Assembly: GCA_944739405.2 (NCBI GenBank)
Contig: OX123187.2
Location: 80,150,450-80,214,449, forward strand
Direction of reading: 5' to 3'
Origin: Euclidia mi
Taxonomy: Eukaryota > Arthropoda > Insecta > Lepidoptera > Erebidae
Length of the DNA: 64,000 bases
How positions within the stretch are numbered: position 1 is the stretch's first letter; each line of letters begins with the position of its first letter. Under the pieces are notes generated by a model that did no database searches, was not told where the DNA came from, and was given only the letters and a program-made list of their open reading frames with translations. Shown here in pieces: positions 11,318 through 23,619 of this stretch. Position numbers and translations under genes: made by a program.

Positions 11318-12646
11318 ATGTCAGCTATCAAGGACTTGCATGCGGCTGCTGGTGCTATTGCATCAGATTTGTGCTGGTTTGCCTCGGCCAGTGCCTTAGT
11401 GGACCGGCCTGATCGCCAGCAGGCCTTACTACAAAGGTACGAGCGGATCGATGATCGCCTGGCAAGTGTGGAACAGAAATTCCGCACTTTCAGCGCTTGC
11501 TGTCTCGAAGTGTCAGTCAATGATTTCACCGCTGACCAGCGAAATAAGGTCAGCGAAGACTTTGCCCAGGTCTTAGACCTGTATGATGCTGTCTCCAATA
11601 GTGCGAGACAACTAGTTGCCGATAGGGAAGGGCAACCTGGCCTGAAGCAGGAGCTTCCTAGGTCAGCACCGGGGCTGGTGAGTAGGCTTCCTACCTTAGA
11701 CCTCCCCCATTTTGATGGCTGCCTAGGAAGCTACCTGGGCTTCGTTAATTTGTTTGACACAAAAATTTGTGCTAAAACTTAAGTGCCTTGACCTGCCCGT
11801 GGACCAATGGCCCTATCTATTGGTGCACATTGTGTTAAAGAAGCTGCCTGCCTACCTGAGGTCACGTTTTGAACAGCGCTTTGGTGGGGATAGCGCGACC
11901 CATTTGCCCCGCTTTGCTGACCTGGAGAGGTTCCTGGAGGATGAGTGCCGGGTCTTGGACAACTCCGGTGGTGACACGCCGGCTAAGACGCAGCCGCTAA
12001 GGTCAAGGAGCAGGCTCGCGTTCACACCCGAGCCAATGTTGACCGGCGCCCTCCTCGCTTTGCGGTCACGCAGAGCCCAATGGAGTGCTCTTACTGCAAG
12101 GTCACGGGGCACAGAACGGCCAGTTGTAGGGCATTCTTGGACCTACATGTCGCCTCTCGTAGGCACATCGCGAATGCCCGCCGCCTTTGCTTCTCTTGCT
12201 TAGGGTCCCACTACCAACGAGACTGCCCAAACTCTCGACCCTGTCCTCACTGTGGAGGACAGCATTTGGACATTCTCTGCATGAATGCCAGAGAGGTAGG
12301 CCGCTTGTCCAACCAGCCGACGCCGCGCACGGGCGGGTGTTTTGAAGGTGGCAGCCGAGGCTCACCCCGCTTGGAGAACCGTAGCGTGCGCATGCCTCCT
12401 CTCTCTCGCGCACCTGAATGTGCTGTTCAACATCACCAGCACCATGACTGCTGCCCCAGGTATTCCCCTCCTTTTGCGGAGCGTCCCCGCCTTGACTCGC
12501 GCCTACCTCGTTTTGGGCGGGTGCGTCATTATGACCCCCCACAGATGGCACGCGGATCGAGTCATCGCGATTTTGAGAACTTCAAGCCGCACCCTCATTT
12601 TGACTTGCCTGGTCCTGGCCAACGGTCGCCGCCCAGGCAACAGTAG
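11318..12646 (+). pseudogene. gag: BEL gag-like region, frameshifted
   Basis: The likely start is ATG 11318. The first frame ends at 11782 with the L-P-x-L-D-L-P-H-F-D-G block, typical of the DUF1759 gag region. Further gag-like sequence is in another frame at 11754-12203. A third frame, 12080-12646, holds Cys/His knuckles (C-x2-C-x4-H, then C-F-S-C-L-G-x-H and C-x2-C-G-G-x-H). Gag of this family packages the element RNA. At least two frameshifts or small deletions break it here. Confidence 0.8.
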
Positions 12647-12683
12647 GTCATTGACCCCTGCCCTATAACGCCAACCTCCCCCA

Positions 12684-13352
12684 TTGAGGCCGTTATCCTA
12701 CCAACGGTTGCTGTTAGGGTCTGGGGATCCACGGGGACGGACCTCTGTTGTTGTCCGTGCTATATTGGACACAGGTTCACAAGGTTGCATTGTTTCCACT
12801 TATTTGGTAGGGCAGGTTAAATTAAATATGGGTTCTTTTCCAAATTGTATACAGGGAATAGGTGACGTAGCCTCTAATGTTGAAGGGCGAGTGAAGGTTT
12901 TGTTTGGCCCTGTTGAATCTTCACACCCGAGGAATAAAACCTCGGCTATTGTGCTGAAGAATATTTTGGGCATGCATCCACAGAAGCAGCTACCTGCTGC
13001 TGTGGTGAATTTGACATCGGGATTGGAACTGGCAGACCCCAAATTTGACACACTGGGACAAATCGATTTGTTGATTGGCTCTGATGTCCTCGGTGGAATT
13101 TTGATTGGCGGGAAACGGGTCTTGGTGCCAAATGGTTTGACTGCCATCCCGACAATATTTGGATTTGCTTTGATGGGACCTGTATCTAGGGACCCCCTTC
13201 CACCCGAACTTCATAATTTGTTGACTGTAGGCTCTGCTCTCTCTGATGCAGTTCAGAGGTTTTCGGGAGGTAGAGGAGCCCCCTCAAGTTGCCCGTTTGA
13301 ATCCAGAACATCCTGTCTGTTCGGCCTCCGCTTGGTGAGTCACGACCTTTAG
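12684..13352 (+). pseudogene. pol: BEL aspartic protease region
   Basis: The frame carries L-D-T-G-S-Q, the catalytic Asp motif of retroviral-type aspartic proteases, near residues 29-34. A D-L-L-I-G-S-D block follows, as in the DUF1758 region of BEL elements. The enzyme would cut the Gag-Pol polyprotein. In an intact element it is one frame with gag and RT, but here it is separated from both. Confidence 0.8.
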
Positions 13353-13380
13353 CCGAAAAGAGATTGTTGGCTGGCGTCGC

Positions 13381-13669
13381 ATGGGTCGTGATCCGGAGCT
13401 CAGACAGAAGTATATTGAGTTCATGAGAGAATATGAACAATTGCGACACATGTCAGTGTCAAATTTGGATTGGCGTTCGGTGGAGCACTACTTTCTCCCG
13501 CATCATGCGGTATTGAAGGCATCAACTGGCAATCTGCGCACAGTGTTTGATGGTTCTGCGCAGACTTCAACAGGCGTATCCTTGAACCAGTGCTAGCATT
13601 CTGGTCCCAAGTTGTTCAAGGACCTTTGTGACGTCATTACCAGCTTCCGACGACATCAGGTTGTCTTTG
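13381..13669 (+). pseudogene. pol: BEL reverse transcriptase, 5' part
   Basis: The frame shows the pre-RT segment (Y-x-x-F-M-R-E-Y, F-L-P-H-H) and the RT start L-R-T-V-F-D-G-S-A. It meets a TAG at 13594, then continues to a junction at 13669, where a LINE fragment begins. The RT resumes at 15390. The TAG and the insert both destroy function. Confidence 0.85.
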
Positions 13670-15255
13670 GCGACCCTCTTGGACCACTCATTTTTAGCTT
13701 AGCCATTCATCCAGTTATTAGCCAGCTAAATTCTAAATTAAACATCTGGTACCTAGATGACGGAACCCTAGGAGGCGACGTACACACTGTCTATCAGGAC
13801 CTGGCACTTCTGAAGACCAAATTTTCATCCATCGGCCTAGACCTTAATCCAAGTAAGTGTGAAATTTTTATCAACGATACTTTAGACCAATCCGCAATAC
13901 TTTCCCAATTTCAAACCCTGGCACCCAGTATAACGCATATTAAAAAAAGTACTCTTCGCCTTCTTGGGTCCCCAATATTTGAAGAAGGTTTTGATTCTTT
14001 TATTCATGAAAAAATTCAAAATTTTAGTGAAATTTCGGACCGCCTGCTCAAAATTAATATACATTCGGCTTTCACTATTATTCGATACTGTCTTTTTGTG
14101 CCTAAGTTCACACACGCTTTACGTTCATCGCCTTTTTGGAAAAACCCAAGCCCACTAGTCAATATTGACAAAATTTTACAAAACACCCTAAGCAACATTT
14201 TAAATGTGGCTCTGAACGACCGAGCATGGCTACAGGCGACATTACCTGTTCGCCTGGGTGGGCTTGGCGTACGCAAAATTTCCGACGTGAGCTTACCAGC
14301 ATTTCTGTCATCGGTCCACAGCACTGCAGAATTGACCAGGAAAATCTTAGCACCCACACTGGTCGATTCTGAGGTGCCGTGTAAGATCGATGCCATTAAT
14401 GCTTGGAAAATGGCTTGTCCAAGCACTGAGTTGCCCCGAAATTTATCCTCTCAGAGGCAGTGGGACGGGCCGCTTTGCAGCGCAGTACGAGAAAATCTCC
14501 TAAGCACATCGTACAATGCTGCAGATCGTGCTCGTTTGCTGGCTGTGGGAGAGTGGGAGTCGGGGCTCTGGCTTCAAGCACTGCCATCGTCCAACATAGG
14601 TACCATGTTGGACGATACGACCTTCCGCCTCGCTTCTTGCCTCCGTTTAGGTGCGCCGTGTGTCGCTCCACATCGTTGTCACTGTGGGGAGGCGGTCGAC
14701 AGCCTTGGTCACCATGGCCTATCATGCAGCAGGAGCGCAGGTCGTATTTCACGACATAGCAACCTGAATGACATTCTCCGCCGGGCTCTTGTCACCGCTG
14801 GCGTTCCAGCCCAACTTGAACCTCAGGGTTTGGCACGCAACGATGGTAAAAGACCAGATGGAATGTCTCTACTGCCTTGGAAGTTGGGTAGGCCTTTGGT
14901 ATGGGACGCAACGTGTGTCGATACCCTTGCGCCATCTCATCTTTCTAGCACAGCGGGTTGTGCGGGCGCTGCTGCTGCCACAGCGGAGACTCTGAAACGG
15001 CGCAAATATGTAAATCTCGTAGGGGATTATGTATTTGAGCCGTTTGGAGTCGAAACGTTGGGGTCATGGGGTCCAAGTGCCAGATCTCTCTATAGAGAGC
15101 TTGCGAAGAGACTTGTCGACGCCTCGCGTGACCAGAAGGCTGGCATGTATCTAGCACAAAAAATTAGCATTGCCATACAGCGTGGCAATGCTGCCAGTCT
15201 TCTGGGCACATTCCCAATAGACGGCGATGTGGAGGACTTTCACGACGCCCTTTGA
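13670..15255 (+). CDS. RT plus restriction-like endonuclease end of a LINE
   Basis: The reading frame is open for about 528 codons from the insertion junction to TGA 15253. It starts at G-D-P-L-G-P and carries the RT active site Y-L-D-D, preceded by N-I-W. Later come a C-x-C-x7-H-x4-C knuckle and an R-P-D-G ... V-W-D-A-T-C block. Together these resemble the C-terminal knuckle and PD-(D/E)XK endonuclease of R2/NeSL-type LINEs. The upstream RT blocks and any N-terminal DNA-binding domain are missing, so this is a dead 5'-truncated copy despite its intact frame. It fuses in frame with the BEL RT by chance. The clade assignment is tentative. Confidence 0.75.
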
Positions 15256-15389
15256 ATATGCATTTTCTTATTTATTTGTATTGTTCTTTAATATTTAATT
15301 TAATTTTAGTTGTAGTATTTAAGTAGTTATAATTAATTGTGTTATCCTAATATTAATTTATTTTGTTATTTAAATAAACGGAGAAAAAA
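13670..15389 (+). mobile_element. LINE fragment inserted in the BEL RT (TSD CTTTG)
   Basis: A foreign 1720-bp segment splits the BEL RT. The target duplication CTTTG is at 13665-13669 and 15390-15394. The insert is 5'-truncated within its RT domain and ends with an AT-rich 3' UTR and a short A run (15384-15389). Its orientation is the same as the host element's. Confidence 0.9.
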
Positions 15390-16718
15390 CTTTGTAGCCG
15401 ATATAAAAATGATGTTCAGGCAGACTATTATCCACCCTGATGACCGTCGTTTCCAGCTGATCCTTTGGAGAGACTCTCCTCGTGATCCCATGGTCGTCTA
15501 CGAGCTCAATACCAATACGTACGGGTTAAGGTCGAGCCCCTATTTGGCAATACGTTCTCTTTGGGAGCTCGCAGACCGAGAAGGCTTACGTTTCCCACGA
15601 GCCTCCGCCATCTTGTAAGACGATATTTCGTCGATGACATTTGCTCGGGCGCCTCCACAGCGGACGAGGCGATTCTCCTGAGGGACGAATTGATAGGTAT
15701 TTTGGCCTCCGCTGGTTACGAGTTGCGTAACTGGATTTCCAACTCACCAGCGCTTTTGGAGGGCTTGCCAGAGGATCATCAGCAGGATCCACATTTGTTT
15801 GAGATTGTTGACAACCCCGCCATGATGGCTGTTCTCGGCGTCCAGTACAGACCAGTCCAAGACATCTTTACGTATAACGTAGACTTGAAATTGCCTTGTT
15901 CTTGGACTAAACGTCTCGTATTTTCTACTGTCGCCAGAACCTTTGATCCGAACGGTTGCATCTGTCCAATTATATTTTGGGCAAAATGCTTCTTGCAAAA
16001 GCTTTGGACAGCAGGATTGACCTGGGACGAACCTCTACACGGTACTCTTGTTGAGGAATGGACCTCTTTTGTATCCTCACTTCCTGCCATCAACGAGATC
16101 TCCTTGCCTCGTCCCATCCTTCCTCCCGGGAAGTACAAGGCCACCCTTCACGGGTTTTGTGATGCCTCGGAATGTGGTCACGCGGCCGTGGTGTACTTGC
16201 GCACAGTTAGTGCCTCAGGTCAGGTGAGGGTTTCCCTGATCATGGCGAAGAGCAAGGTTGCACCCCTTCGGACATCTCTGACCATCCCAAAATTGGAGCT
16301 CTCGGGAGCAGCCCTACTTGTACGCTTATTGAACCACGTGTCTAGTACTTTGGGTAAAAGCATTTGTATTAATGGGAACTACGCCTGGACAGACAGCCAA
16401 ATGGTTCTCTGTTGGTTGAAGGCTTCTGTCCACACTTTGGAGGTATCTGTCGCTAGTCGCGTTTCCCAAATCCAGAAATCTGAAGTCAAGCTTGTTTGGA
16501 GACACGTGCCAGGTGAGCTCAACTCCGCTGATTGTGCCTCGCGTGGATGCTTGACGCCTAGTTTAATAGGGCATTCGCTGTGGTGGGGTCCGGAATGGTT
16601 GAGTCGACCAGAAGTTGATTGGCCCCGAACGCCAGTTTTGAATACTTCTAATTTGCCAGGTCTACGAACACTCGCTCTTGAGAAGGTAGAATGCGCCTTC
16701 GACCCCGATTTTTGTTGA
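15390..16718 (+). pseudogene. pol: BEL reverse transcriptase 3' part and RNase H
   Basis: From 15390 the RT resumes with A-D-I-K-M-M-F-R-Q and continues to about 15618. A frameshift moves it to the 15561-16718 frame, where the active site Y-F-V-D-D lies near 15625. RNase H follows (F-C-D-A-S-E near 16160, W-T-D-S-Q near 16386), ending at TGA 16716. Together these would copy the RNA and remove the template strand. The frameshift near 15600 and the upstream insert make it non-functional. Confidence 0.85.
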
Positions 16719-18173
16719 ATCGTTACAGCTCCCATGACAAGTTGTTAGGTGTCACTGCTTGGATATAGCGTTTGTTTTTAATTTTAGGCACCCACAACAG
16801 AAACGACTGACACCGTTTCTCTCATCATAGGAACGACAGGAGTCTCTCACCTTTTGGGTTCGTTCTGTGCAATTGGCGCATTTTGAGAAGGAGATTGCTA
16901 TCCTTAAGTCAGGGAGATCGAAATTGTCGGGAGCTGTATCTAAATTGAACCCCTTTTTGGACGATACGGGTCTCTTGCGCGTTGGAGGGCGTCTCAAGAA
17001 CGCCAACCTCCCTTACGGAGCACGTCGCCCCCTTTTGTTACGTAAGGACGGTCATTTGGTACGCTTGTTGGTAACTGACCGTCACCTTAAAAATTTGCAT
17101 GCTGGTTGTGATGCTCTGTTGGCCATTTTGCAACGCGAATTTCTGATTTTGTCTGCCCGAAGAATTATCCGGAGTGTAGTCTTTCGCTGCATCCCTTGCT
17201 ATAAGCTCAAGGCTTCTACCATGCAGCCCTTGATGGGAGAATTACCGGCAGATCGCGTTACTAAGAGCAGGACGTTTGACGGTGTTGGCACGGACTTCGC
17301 TGGTCCCTTTTTGGTGAAAACATCGACACTTCGAAACAGCAAGACTGTTAAGGCCTACTTGTGTGTTTTTGTTTGTCTTTCGACAAAGGCCGTACATTTG
17401 GAACTGGTCTCCTCGCTTACGACCGAGGCATTTGTAGCCACATTTGATAGATTTGTATCCCGCAGAGGGCTGCCTTCCTTGATCCGTTCTGACTGCGGCA
17501 CTAACTTCAAGGGCACGTATAATTATTTGAATGATGTTGTTAATTTCCTTGAAACCAACAAGGCTGATATAGGAAATAGGCTTGCCCGACGTGGGATAAA
17601 TTGATTGTTTTCCTCACCAAATTGTCCACACTGGGGTGGTATTTTTGAGGCCGCTGTAAAATCGGCCAAAACACACTTGCGCAGGACAATCAGTGAATCT
17701 GTCCTTACATTTGAGGAACTCGCAACTGTGTTTTGTAAGATTGAGACTCTCGGCCATTGTGCCCGATCTCCTCAGATCCGAATGACTTGGAGGCCCTTAC
17801 GCCGGGCCATTTTTTGATTGGTCGCCCACTTGTCGCCTTGCCTGAGTACCCCTATATTGATACGAGACCTGGTCGTCTTTCGCGTTTTGAATTAGTACGC
17901 CAGATTACTCAGAGCTTTTGGAAACGCTGGAATTTGGAATATTTGCACATACTCCAGCAACGCGTTAAGTGGACCGACAAGACCGATCCACCCAAGATTG
18001 GTGACCTCGTTTTGATCAAGGAGGCTAACCTTCCGCCACTCAGATGGCGCAGGGGGCGCATCCTTCGTTTGGTAACTGGGGCTGATGGAGTTCCCCGATT
18101 TGCTGAGGTCTTGGTGGACTGTTCGATTCTGAGGAGAGCGGTTGCAACATTGTCACGTCTACCAACCGATTAG
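16719..18173 (+). pseudogene. pol: BEL integrase and C-terminal domain
   Basis: The frame 16867-17604 has the N-terminal linker (L-R-V-G-G-R-L), then the first two catalytic Asp regions (V-G-T-D-F-A-G-P near 17284, S-D-C-G-T-N-F near 17488). It stops at TGA 17602. The same frame continues with P-H-W-G-G-I-F-E, which holds the Glu of the D-D-E triad. A frameshift near 17760 leads to 17757-18173, a DUF5641-like end (T-P-G-H-F-L-I-G-R-P). One stop and one or two frameshifts inactivate it. Confidence 0.85.
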
Positions 18174-18204
18174 CGGACCGATAGGCCGGTCCAGGGCGGG
18201 TGGA

Positions 18205-18782
18205 TGTTTGAAATAGAATTAGTTTTTATTATAAGTCAAATCGATTATATCGATTAAGTAACATTTTGTTTAGTCAATTGAAAATTTCTGACAATGGTCA
18301 CACTGAACTGTCAACTTCCGTTCCATCCTTGAAAAATTAACACGCCCTTTTGGTCTCTCTCGCGTGGAATATTGTAATAAAATTGGAACCCGATTGAGTG
18401 ACTTCTTTAATCAACTGGCATCGGTTATTTGTGATAAAAGATAAGTTGTATCTTAATGAACATTTGTGAAATATTGAACTTTGTAAAACACGTGTGTGAA
18501 TTCCTGTTTGGTGCCTGGAGTAGGACTTCGCCGAATTGGACACTGGTATTTATTCGATTTTCTTGTTATTTTGGCCAAAATTATGAGTTAATCTTATAGG
18601 TCCACTCAAGAGCATCAGTGAAGATATCAGGTGAGTTGAAACATCTTATTAATATTAGTTGTGATTCGCTGTGCAACGCGGTGCATTGTGTCTGGATCCT
18701 TGTCTATCGTGGTCAGGTAGATATATTACAGCTTCCACTGCGCACTTTGAAAATCCCTGCCTGCCTGCGGTAATTCTAGACA
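18205..18782 (+). repeat. 3' LTR of the BEL/Pao element
   Basis: It is a full-length match to 10022-10599. A purine-rich tract (CAGGGCGGGTGGA) lies just before it and would prime plus-strand synthesis. Confidence 0.93.
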
Positions 18783-19953
18783 GATTACTTTTAAATTAAT
18801 TTAAAGCCATCGTTTTATCATAAAACTGCATAGCTTTTTTATTTGAAAGCGTTTATCTCAGTAATTACAAATTACATTTATGAATCTTTGTTTTAATTCG
18901 CAGTCCAATAATTGCAGAAGCTTATAAAATATATAATATCACACACATTTTTAGGAGAAGATTTAAAAGAAGAATAAAGCTACGTGATAATGATGAAACT
19001 ATCCAGTTTAAAAATTGGACACAAATAAGACCTACCTTCCAAATGTCAATATCTACACACACATTTCTATTCAAAGTAAGACAAGAACAATAAATATAAT
19101 AATATGGAATACCAAACACAAAAGAAAACAGAGCTCTCAATTACATGTATATACTTGCTTCACCAAGTTACAACAAACATCGTTGATATTTAGTGGAGTA
19201 CGGTTCCATAAAGAAACAGCGGCTGCACTTTCAAAGGCTCGCGACATTTAGACATTTAATTTATTTTCACATCGTGTCGTCTGTTTGGTGGCACGAAGTG
19301 CTGTACTCTACGAAAAGGAAAGATCGCAGCTCAGACGGACGTTGTTGCTTTGCGGATATCGGTTTGTTTATTTACGGTTCTTGCTGTAAATGTTGCCTGA
19401 GAGCGCTTAGTTCTCATATTGCTTGGTAGGAGTCGTTTACATATTGCTTATTTCGAAGTGAGCTATTAAATATAACAAACAAAATGAACATACAAAAATA
19501 TTGCTTTCCTTTGGATGTCGTTACATATTGTTTCAATTAAATATATAATAGTTTTCATAAAACAAAAATATATATTAACTTACAATAATGCATGAATAGC
19601 GTAGTAGGTAGGTAGATTAAGCGATCATTTCACTGCTTGACACAGCGCTAGTAAGAGTGTTATTAGCCGTTGCCGCGCTGGACAACACTTGACTTGGTCT
19701 ACAAGTTGTTGTCACGATTATAGGAATAACGCCACTGGTCGTTTGTCAGAAAAAATCTACTCGATAAGTAGAAAATCTTGTAAGCGGCAGTCATATAATA
19801 ATAAGCTTGTAACACCAGCAGTAGCGCCAGCATTTTACTTCTTCTGAATTAATCAATGTGGTAGCCAAAACAAGAGCTTTGTATTTCTATTGTAGGCTTA
19901 CTTAACCTACCTACCTACCTATTCAAATGTTGGGGCAAATCATTCAAATTATA
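18783..19953. other. AT-rich sequence, no gene recognised
   Basis: Short frames only. Part of 19640-19830 shows weak inverted similarity between its ends (GCGCTA... and ...TAGCGCC) and could be a decayed MITE. A TACC repeat lies near 19908-19920. Confidence 0.35.
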
Positions 19954-20161
19954 AACTTAATATATAAAATCCTTGCGTTACTGACTGACTGACAGACACG
20001 CTACAGCCGAAACTTCTCGGCGCAAGAAGCTGAAATTCAGCATGTATGTTTTTTGGGGACCGTAGGTGTGCACTAAGACGCGATTTCTCGAAATTCCCAC
20101 GGGATCGGCCAAAAGGGAAAATTCGAAAATATGTGCGTGCGAAGTCGCTGGCATCGACTAG
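19954..20161 (+). mobile_element. Non-autonomous Helitron
   Basis: It belongs to the family also found at 37576-37781 and 60907-61112. It starts near CTTAATATATAAAATCC, has a (TGAC)n-like stretch, and ends in CTAG followed by T. That fits Helitron ends (5' TC, 3' CTRR, insertion between A and T). There is no Rep/helicase coding. Confidence 0.75.
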
Positions 20162-20479
20162 TCTTACTATAAACTTGATAGCTATACTGAGATTAGCATA
20201 CATATTGTAAAAGGCTCCATCACACCAAAGTCACTGGATGAATCACAAAAACTTAGTGTGAGGAGGGTCGACGTACAATTTGCAAAGATCTTAAGAAAAC
20301 CTTCAGATTTATTTTGCACAGATGTTATGATATGACAAAATGGAATTTCATCAAAGAAGGTGAGTATTCATTTTTGGAATCGAACAAATTAGAAACTAAT
20401 ATTGAATTCATCGTATCGAGATTTTTAGGGTCTCGTAGTAGACTAAGGAACCTTTGAAGCCTGTGACAAAATAAGGACT
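20162..20479. other. Left flank of the second BEL element
   Basis: No recognisable gene. The last five bases before the LTR (AAGTT, 20480-20484) are the target duplication. Confidence 0.4.
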
Positions 20480-20484
20480 AAGTT

Positions 20485-20698
20485 TGTTGGGGACCAGTGT
20501 AAGGAGATGAAATGAGAACGCTGTCCAAACTCCAGTCCAAAGAAAATGATTTAATTTCAAATTAACGATTTTACAAAATGTGGTATAAAACTTATACGCT
20601 CTCAGCCGTGTTTGTCGGTAAGTGAGGTAGGTCGCGGCGATAGCGGCGGCGTCACGTTCCCTCCACCCCCCTTCCCCTCTCAGCTGGAAGCTTGAACA
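20485..20698 (-). repeat. 3' LTR of the second BEL element
   Basis: It begins TGTTGGGGACC and ends AGCTTGAACA on the plus strand. It pairs with 27428-27641. Confidence 0.92.
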
Positions 20699-21264
20699 AA
20701 CTCCCCGCCCTGGAAGCTCTTGGGTTCCAGTGTACTACCAGCAGTTGGTGAAGCAGGCATCTCAAAAGGCAGCGGGCAAATCTTTAAGAAAGAACGCTTC
20801 ACTTCTCCAGAGGCTGTCCGGATTCTAGCTACACGCGATACTCCATCCTTTCCGGTGTAGACTCGTATTATTCGACCAAGGCGCCACTTTAACGGAGGCG
20901 CGTTATCTTCCTTGATGAGGACGAGTCTAATAACAGTGACCTCGCTCTTGTTCACCTTCCATTTGGTTCGTGTGTGCAGCTCGCTGATGTATTCTTTCGA
21001 CCATCGCCTCCAGAAATGTTTTCGCATTTGCTCGATCCGGTCATAACGAGGTAGACGACTAGTGATTGCGTTAGTGATGTCATCGCAAGCTAGTGGGGTG
21101 AGTGGACGACCAATCAAAAAATGGCCTGGTGTTAGAGCCTGCAGGTCGTTTGCATCTGCGGAAAGAGGACTGAGCGGGCAGAAGTTAAGGATGGCGTCGA
21201 CTTGTGCCAATACCGTGTAAAACTCTTCAAATATGAGATTAGAGTTCCCTACAACGCGTCTCAA
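20699..21264 (-). pseudogene. pol: BEL integrase C-terminal region
   Basis: This minus-strand frame contains the L-T-P-G-H-F-L-I-G-R-P block and the W-R-x-G-R-I-I-R segment of the DUF5641 region, which ends BEL/Pao polyproteins. The catalytic core that should lie between 21270 and 21770 is not open. The end of the frame (20680-20698) runs into the LTR. Confidence 0.8.
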
Positions 21265-22215
21265 ATGATACTTGCAGGATCTTACGCCTGCTTCCCACAG
21301 ACCATCAAAATGAGGAGAGTAAGGGGGAATAAACTTGAAATACCGTCTAATGCTGTTTTCTCAACTAATTGAGCTGATTGTTTTAATAAAAATTCAGCCG
21401 CTAACGACTTATAGCGGCTCCGACAAAATGTTTGCCGTTGTCCGAATATATTTTACCTCTACGTGAGATAAACCTTTTAAGGCAAAGCAGGTATCCGTCA
21501 GTGGACTGAGTTTTTACAAGCTCAAGATGTATTAACAAAACAGATAAATACACATAATGTAAGCTTTCATTAAACGTGAACCTTTTCCTTGACGGTGCAA
21601 AATATATACCGGACCACAGTAATCAGTACCAGTGTACAAGAAAGGAAATCCAGGTGTCAATCGTTCAGGCGGTAGGTTGCCCATTATCGGACTAAATGTC
21701 TGACCGGTTAGCCGAACGCAGCGAACACACTTGTGAACGATTGAACGAGCTAAATTTCTGCCACCGAGTGGTCACCATTCTTCTCTAATATTAGCTAATA
21801 ATAATTGCGGACCAGCGTGACACAAATATTTATGTTTAAATTGAAATAAAAGTAAAGTGAATTTATGTTTACTACAGAGGAGAATGGGGTGCTTCTTATC
21901 GTATGTAAAAACGTTAGAATTATGTAACCTGCCTCCTACTCTGATCAATGAATCATTACCACAAAATAAATTAAGGCCAGCCATCTTACGTGAATATTTA
22001 ATATTCGAAGTTTTATTTAATAGTGAATTGTACTCATAAGGAAAGGAATCCATCTGAGATAAACGCGCAAGTAAAATAGTAGACTTACGAAGTTCATTCA
22101 CAGACAATGCGTCCTGTCTACGTTCGGTTTTAAATCGAGTGTTGTGAATAAACCACAATATAAACGCAGCTGACCGTATCATACGAAGAAATGACGAAAA
22201 TTGATCGAAATGCAT
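21265..22215 (-). pseudogene. pol: BEL integrase N-terminal region, decayed core
   Basis: The frame 21772-22215 shows the L-I-R-V-G-G-R-L linker typical of BEL integrase, ending at W-stop. The stretch 21265-21771 should hold the D-D-E core but is riddled with stops. Confidence 0.75.
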
Positions 22216-22910
22216 AAAGATTTTAAAACTACTAATTTATGTGATTTGAGTTCTGGTAAATCACCTAATGGTACATCCGAGCTACATTCATAATGAGCGT
22301 CGAGAATGAACCTTGGACCGCACCACCACAAGTCCTTATCGATGAGCTCAGTAACGCTCACTCCGCGCGATAGCAAATCAGCTGGGTTATGCACGCCTTG
22401 AACGTGTGACGAAGTGCAACCAGAAGTCAACTCATTGATTTCAACCACCCTGTTTTGTACAAATGTCTTTAAGTGAGTTGGATGTATACGCAGCCATCCC
22501 AATACAATTGTGGAATCAGACCAAAATAATATTTTATCAAACGTTAAATTTATTGAATCGTTTATCTTTTTATAAAGACGCGCACCAATTAATGCACCGC
22601 ACAGCTCGAGCCGCGATATGCTTACCGGCTTTAGAGGGGCAACCTTACTTTTTTCACATAATAATTTAACAATAACATTGTTAGATTTCTCACAAACGCT
22701 ACGTATATATGCGCATGCGCCGTAAGTCTCTTGTGAAGCATCCGTAAATATGTGTAGTTGTAAATTTTGTACGTACTGCGTGGTTACATGACGTGGAACG
22801 CGTATATTATGTAAATGTTCTAAAGAACTTAATATTTTAGTAAATGAACATGCCAAATCAGCGGGCACTGGGTCATCCCAACCGATTTTACGAAGCCAAA
22901 GTTTTTGCAT
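22179..22910 (-). pseudogene. pol: BEL RNase H region
   Basis: The frame carries the RNase H motifs F-T-D-A-S-Q-E and W-S-D-S-T-I, plus the V-A-P-L-K block between them. The family removes the RNA strand after minus-strand synthesis. It is out of frame with the RT upstream. Confidence 0.8.
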
Positions 22911-22932
22911 TCATATCTTTGTAATGATAATA

Positions 22933-23577
22933 CTAGGTGCTAGCAGCCCCAATGGGTATGGGTACTTGAGAAATTATTGAAAGTTTTCGTTTAGTTATTT
23001 GAATAACATCAATATTAGTGTTCAAATTAGACATAAAATGTAACTCATCACTACTGTTACACCAAACTAACCCGAGTGTTTTACATTGTATGTTTTTATC
23101 TAGCGATAATGACTTTGTAAAACTATCAGACGAATCAATGTCGAAGTTAAATGTCCATTTTCGCAATGGGAAACAACCTGATTTTAAAACGTTACTAATA
23201 TTCTGACACAACGACATTAACTTTTGTTTATTATTGTGGAAAAATATCAAATCATAACAATAAAATGTATTTAAAATCAATGAAGAAACTTCTTCATCAT
23301 CACATTCGACAGCTAACTGTCGCAAAAATCTCATGGCAAGATACGGAGCAGAAGATGTACCGTACGACACCGTACATAATTGATATATGCTAATCGGATC
23401 CTGTTTGTTCTCTCGCCATATAATCTGCTGTAAATAACGCTGATCAGGCTGGAGAAGAACCTGGCGAAACATCTTCTCAACTTCAGCACTAGCCACGAAT
23501 GTATACTGCCTAAAACGTAAAAGAATGCCTAACAAATCATTCAGTAACGGAGGACCGATGAACTGTATGTCATTCAA
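22933..23577 (-). pseudogene. pol: BEL reverse transcriptase, altered active site
   Basis: The RT blocks are recognisable (K-M-F-R-Q, S-Y-G-T-S-S-A-P-Y-L-A). The catalytic loop, normally Y-x-D-D, reads Y-C-Y-D-L-I, so the double Asp is lost. It connects to a pre-RT frame at 23620-24114 through a stop or frameshift. Confidence 0.8.
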
Positions 23578-23619
23578 CGACTTGCCGGAAGATGTCTGCG
23601 CACCCGCGTCAAATACTAC

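Larger units (their letters stand above)
10022..18782 (+). mobile_element. BEL/Pao LTR retrotransposon, disrupted
   Basis: Two 578-bp LTRs of the form TGT...ACA bound gag, protease, RT, RNase H and integrase in the order typical of BEL/Pao. The coding part is broken by frameshifts, stops and a LINE insertion at 13670-15389. LTR divergence counted by eye is about 10 differences in 578 bp, so the insertion is moderately recent. No 5-bp target duplication is visible (TGGAT before, GATTA after). The element is 8.76 kb with its insert, and about 7.0 kb without. Confidence 0.93.

Noticed and set aside
18337..18543. 68-codon minus-strand frame present twice (also 10154-10360)
   Set aside because: It is duplicated only because it lies in the two LTRs of the BEL element.
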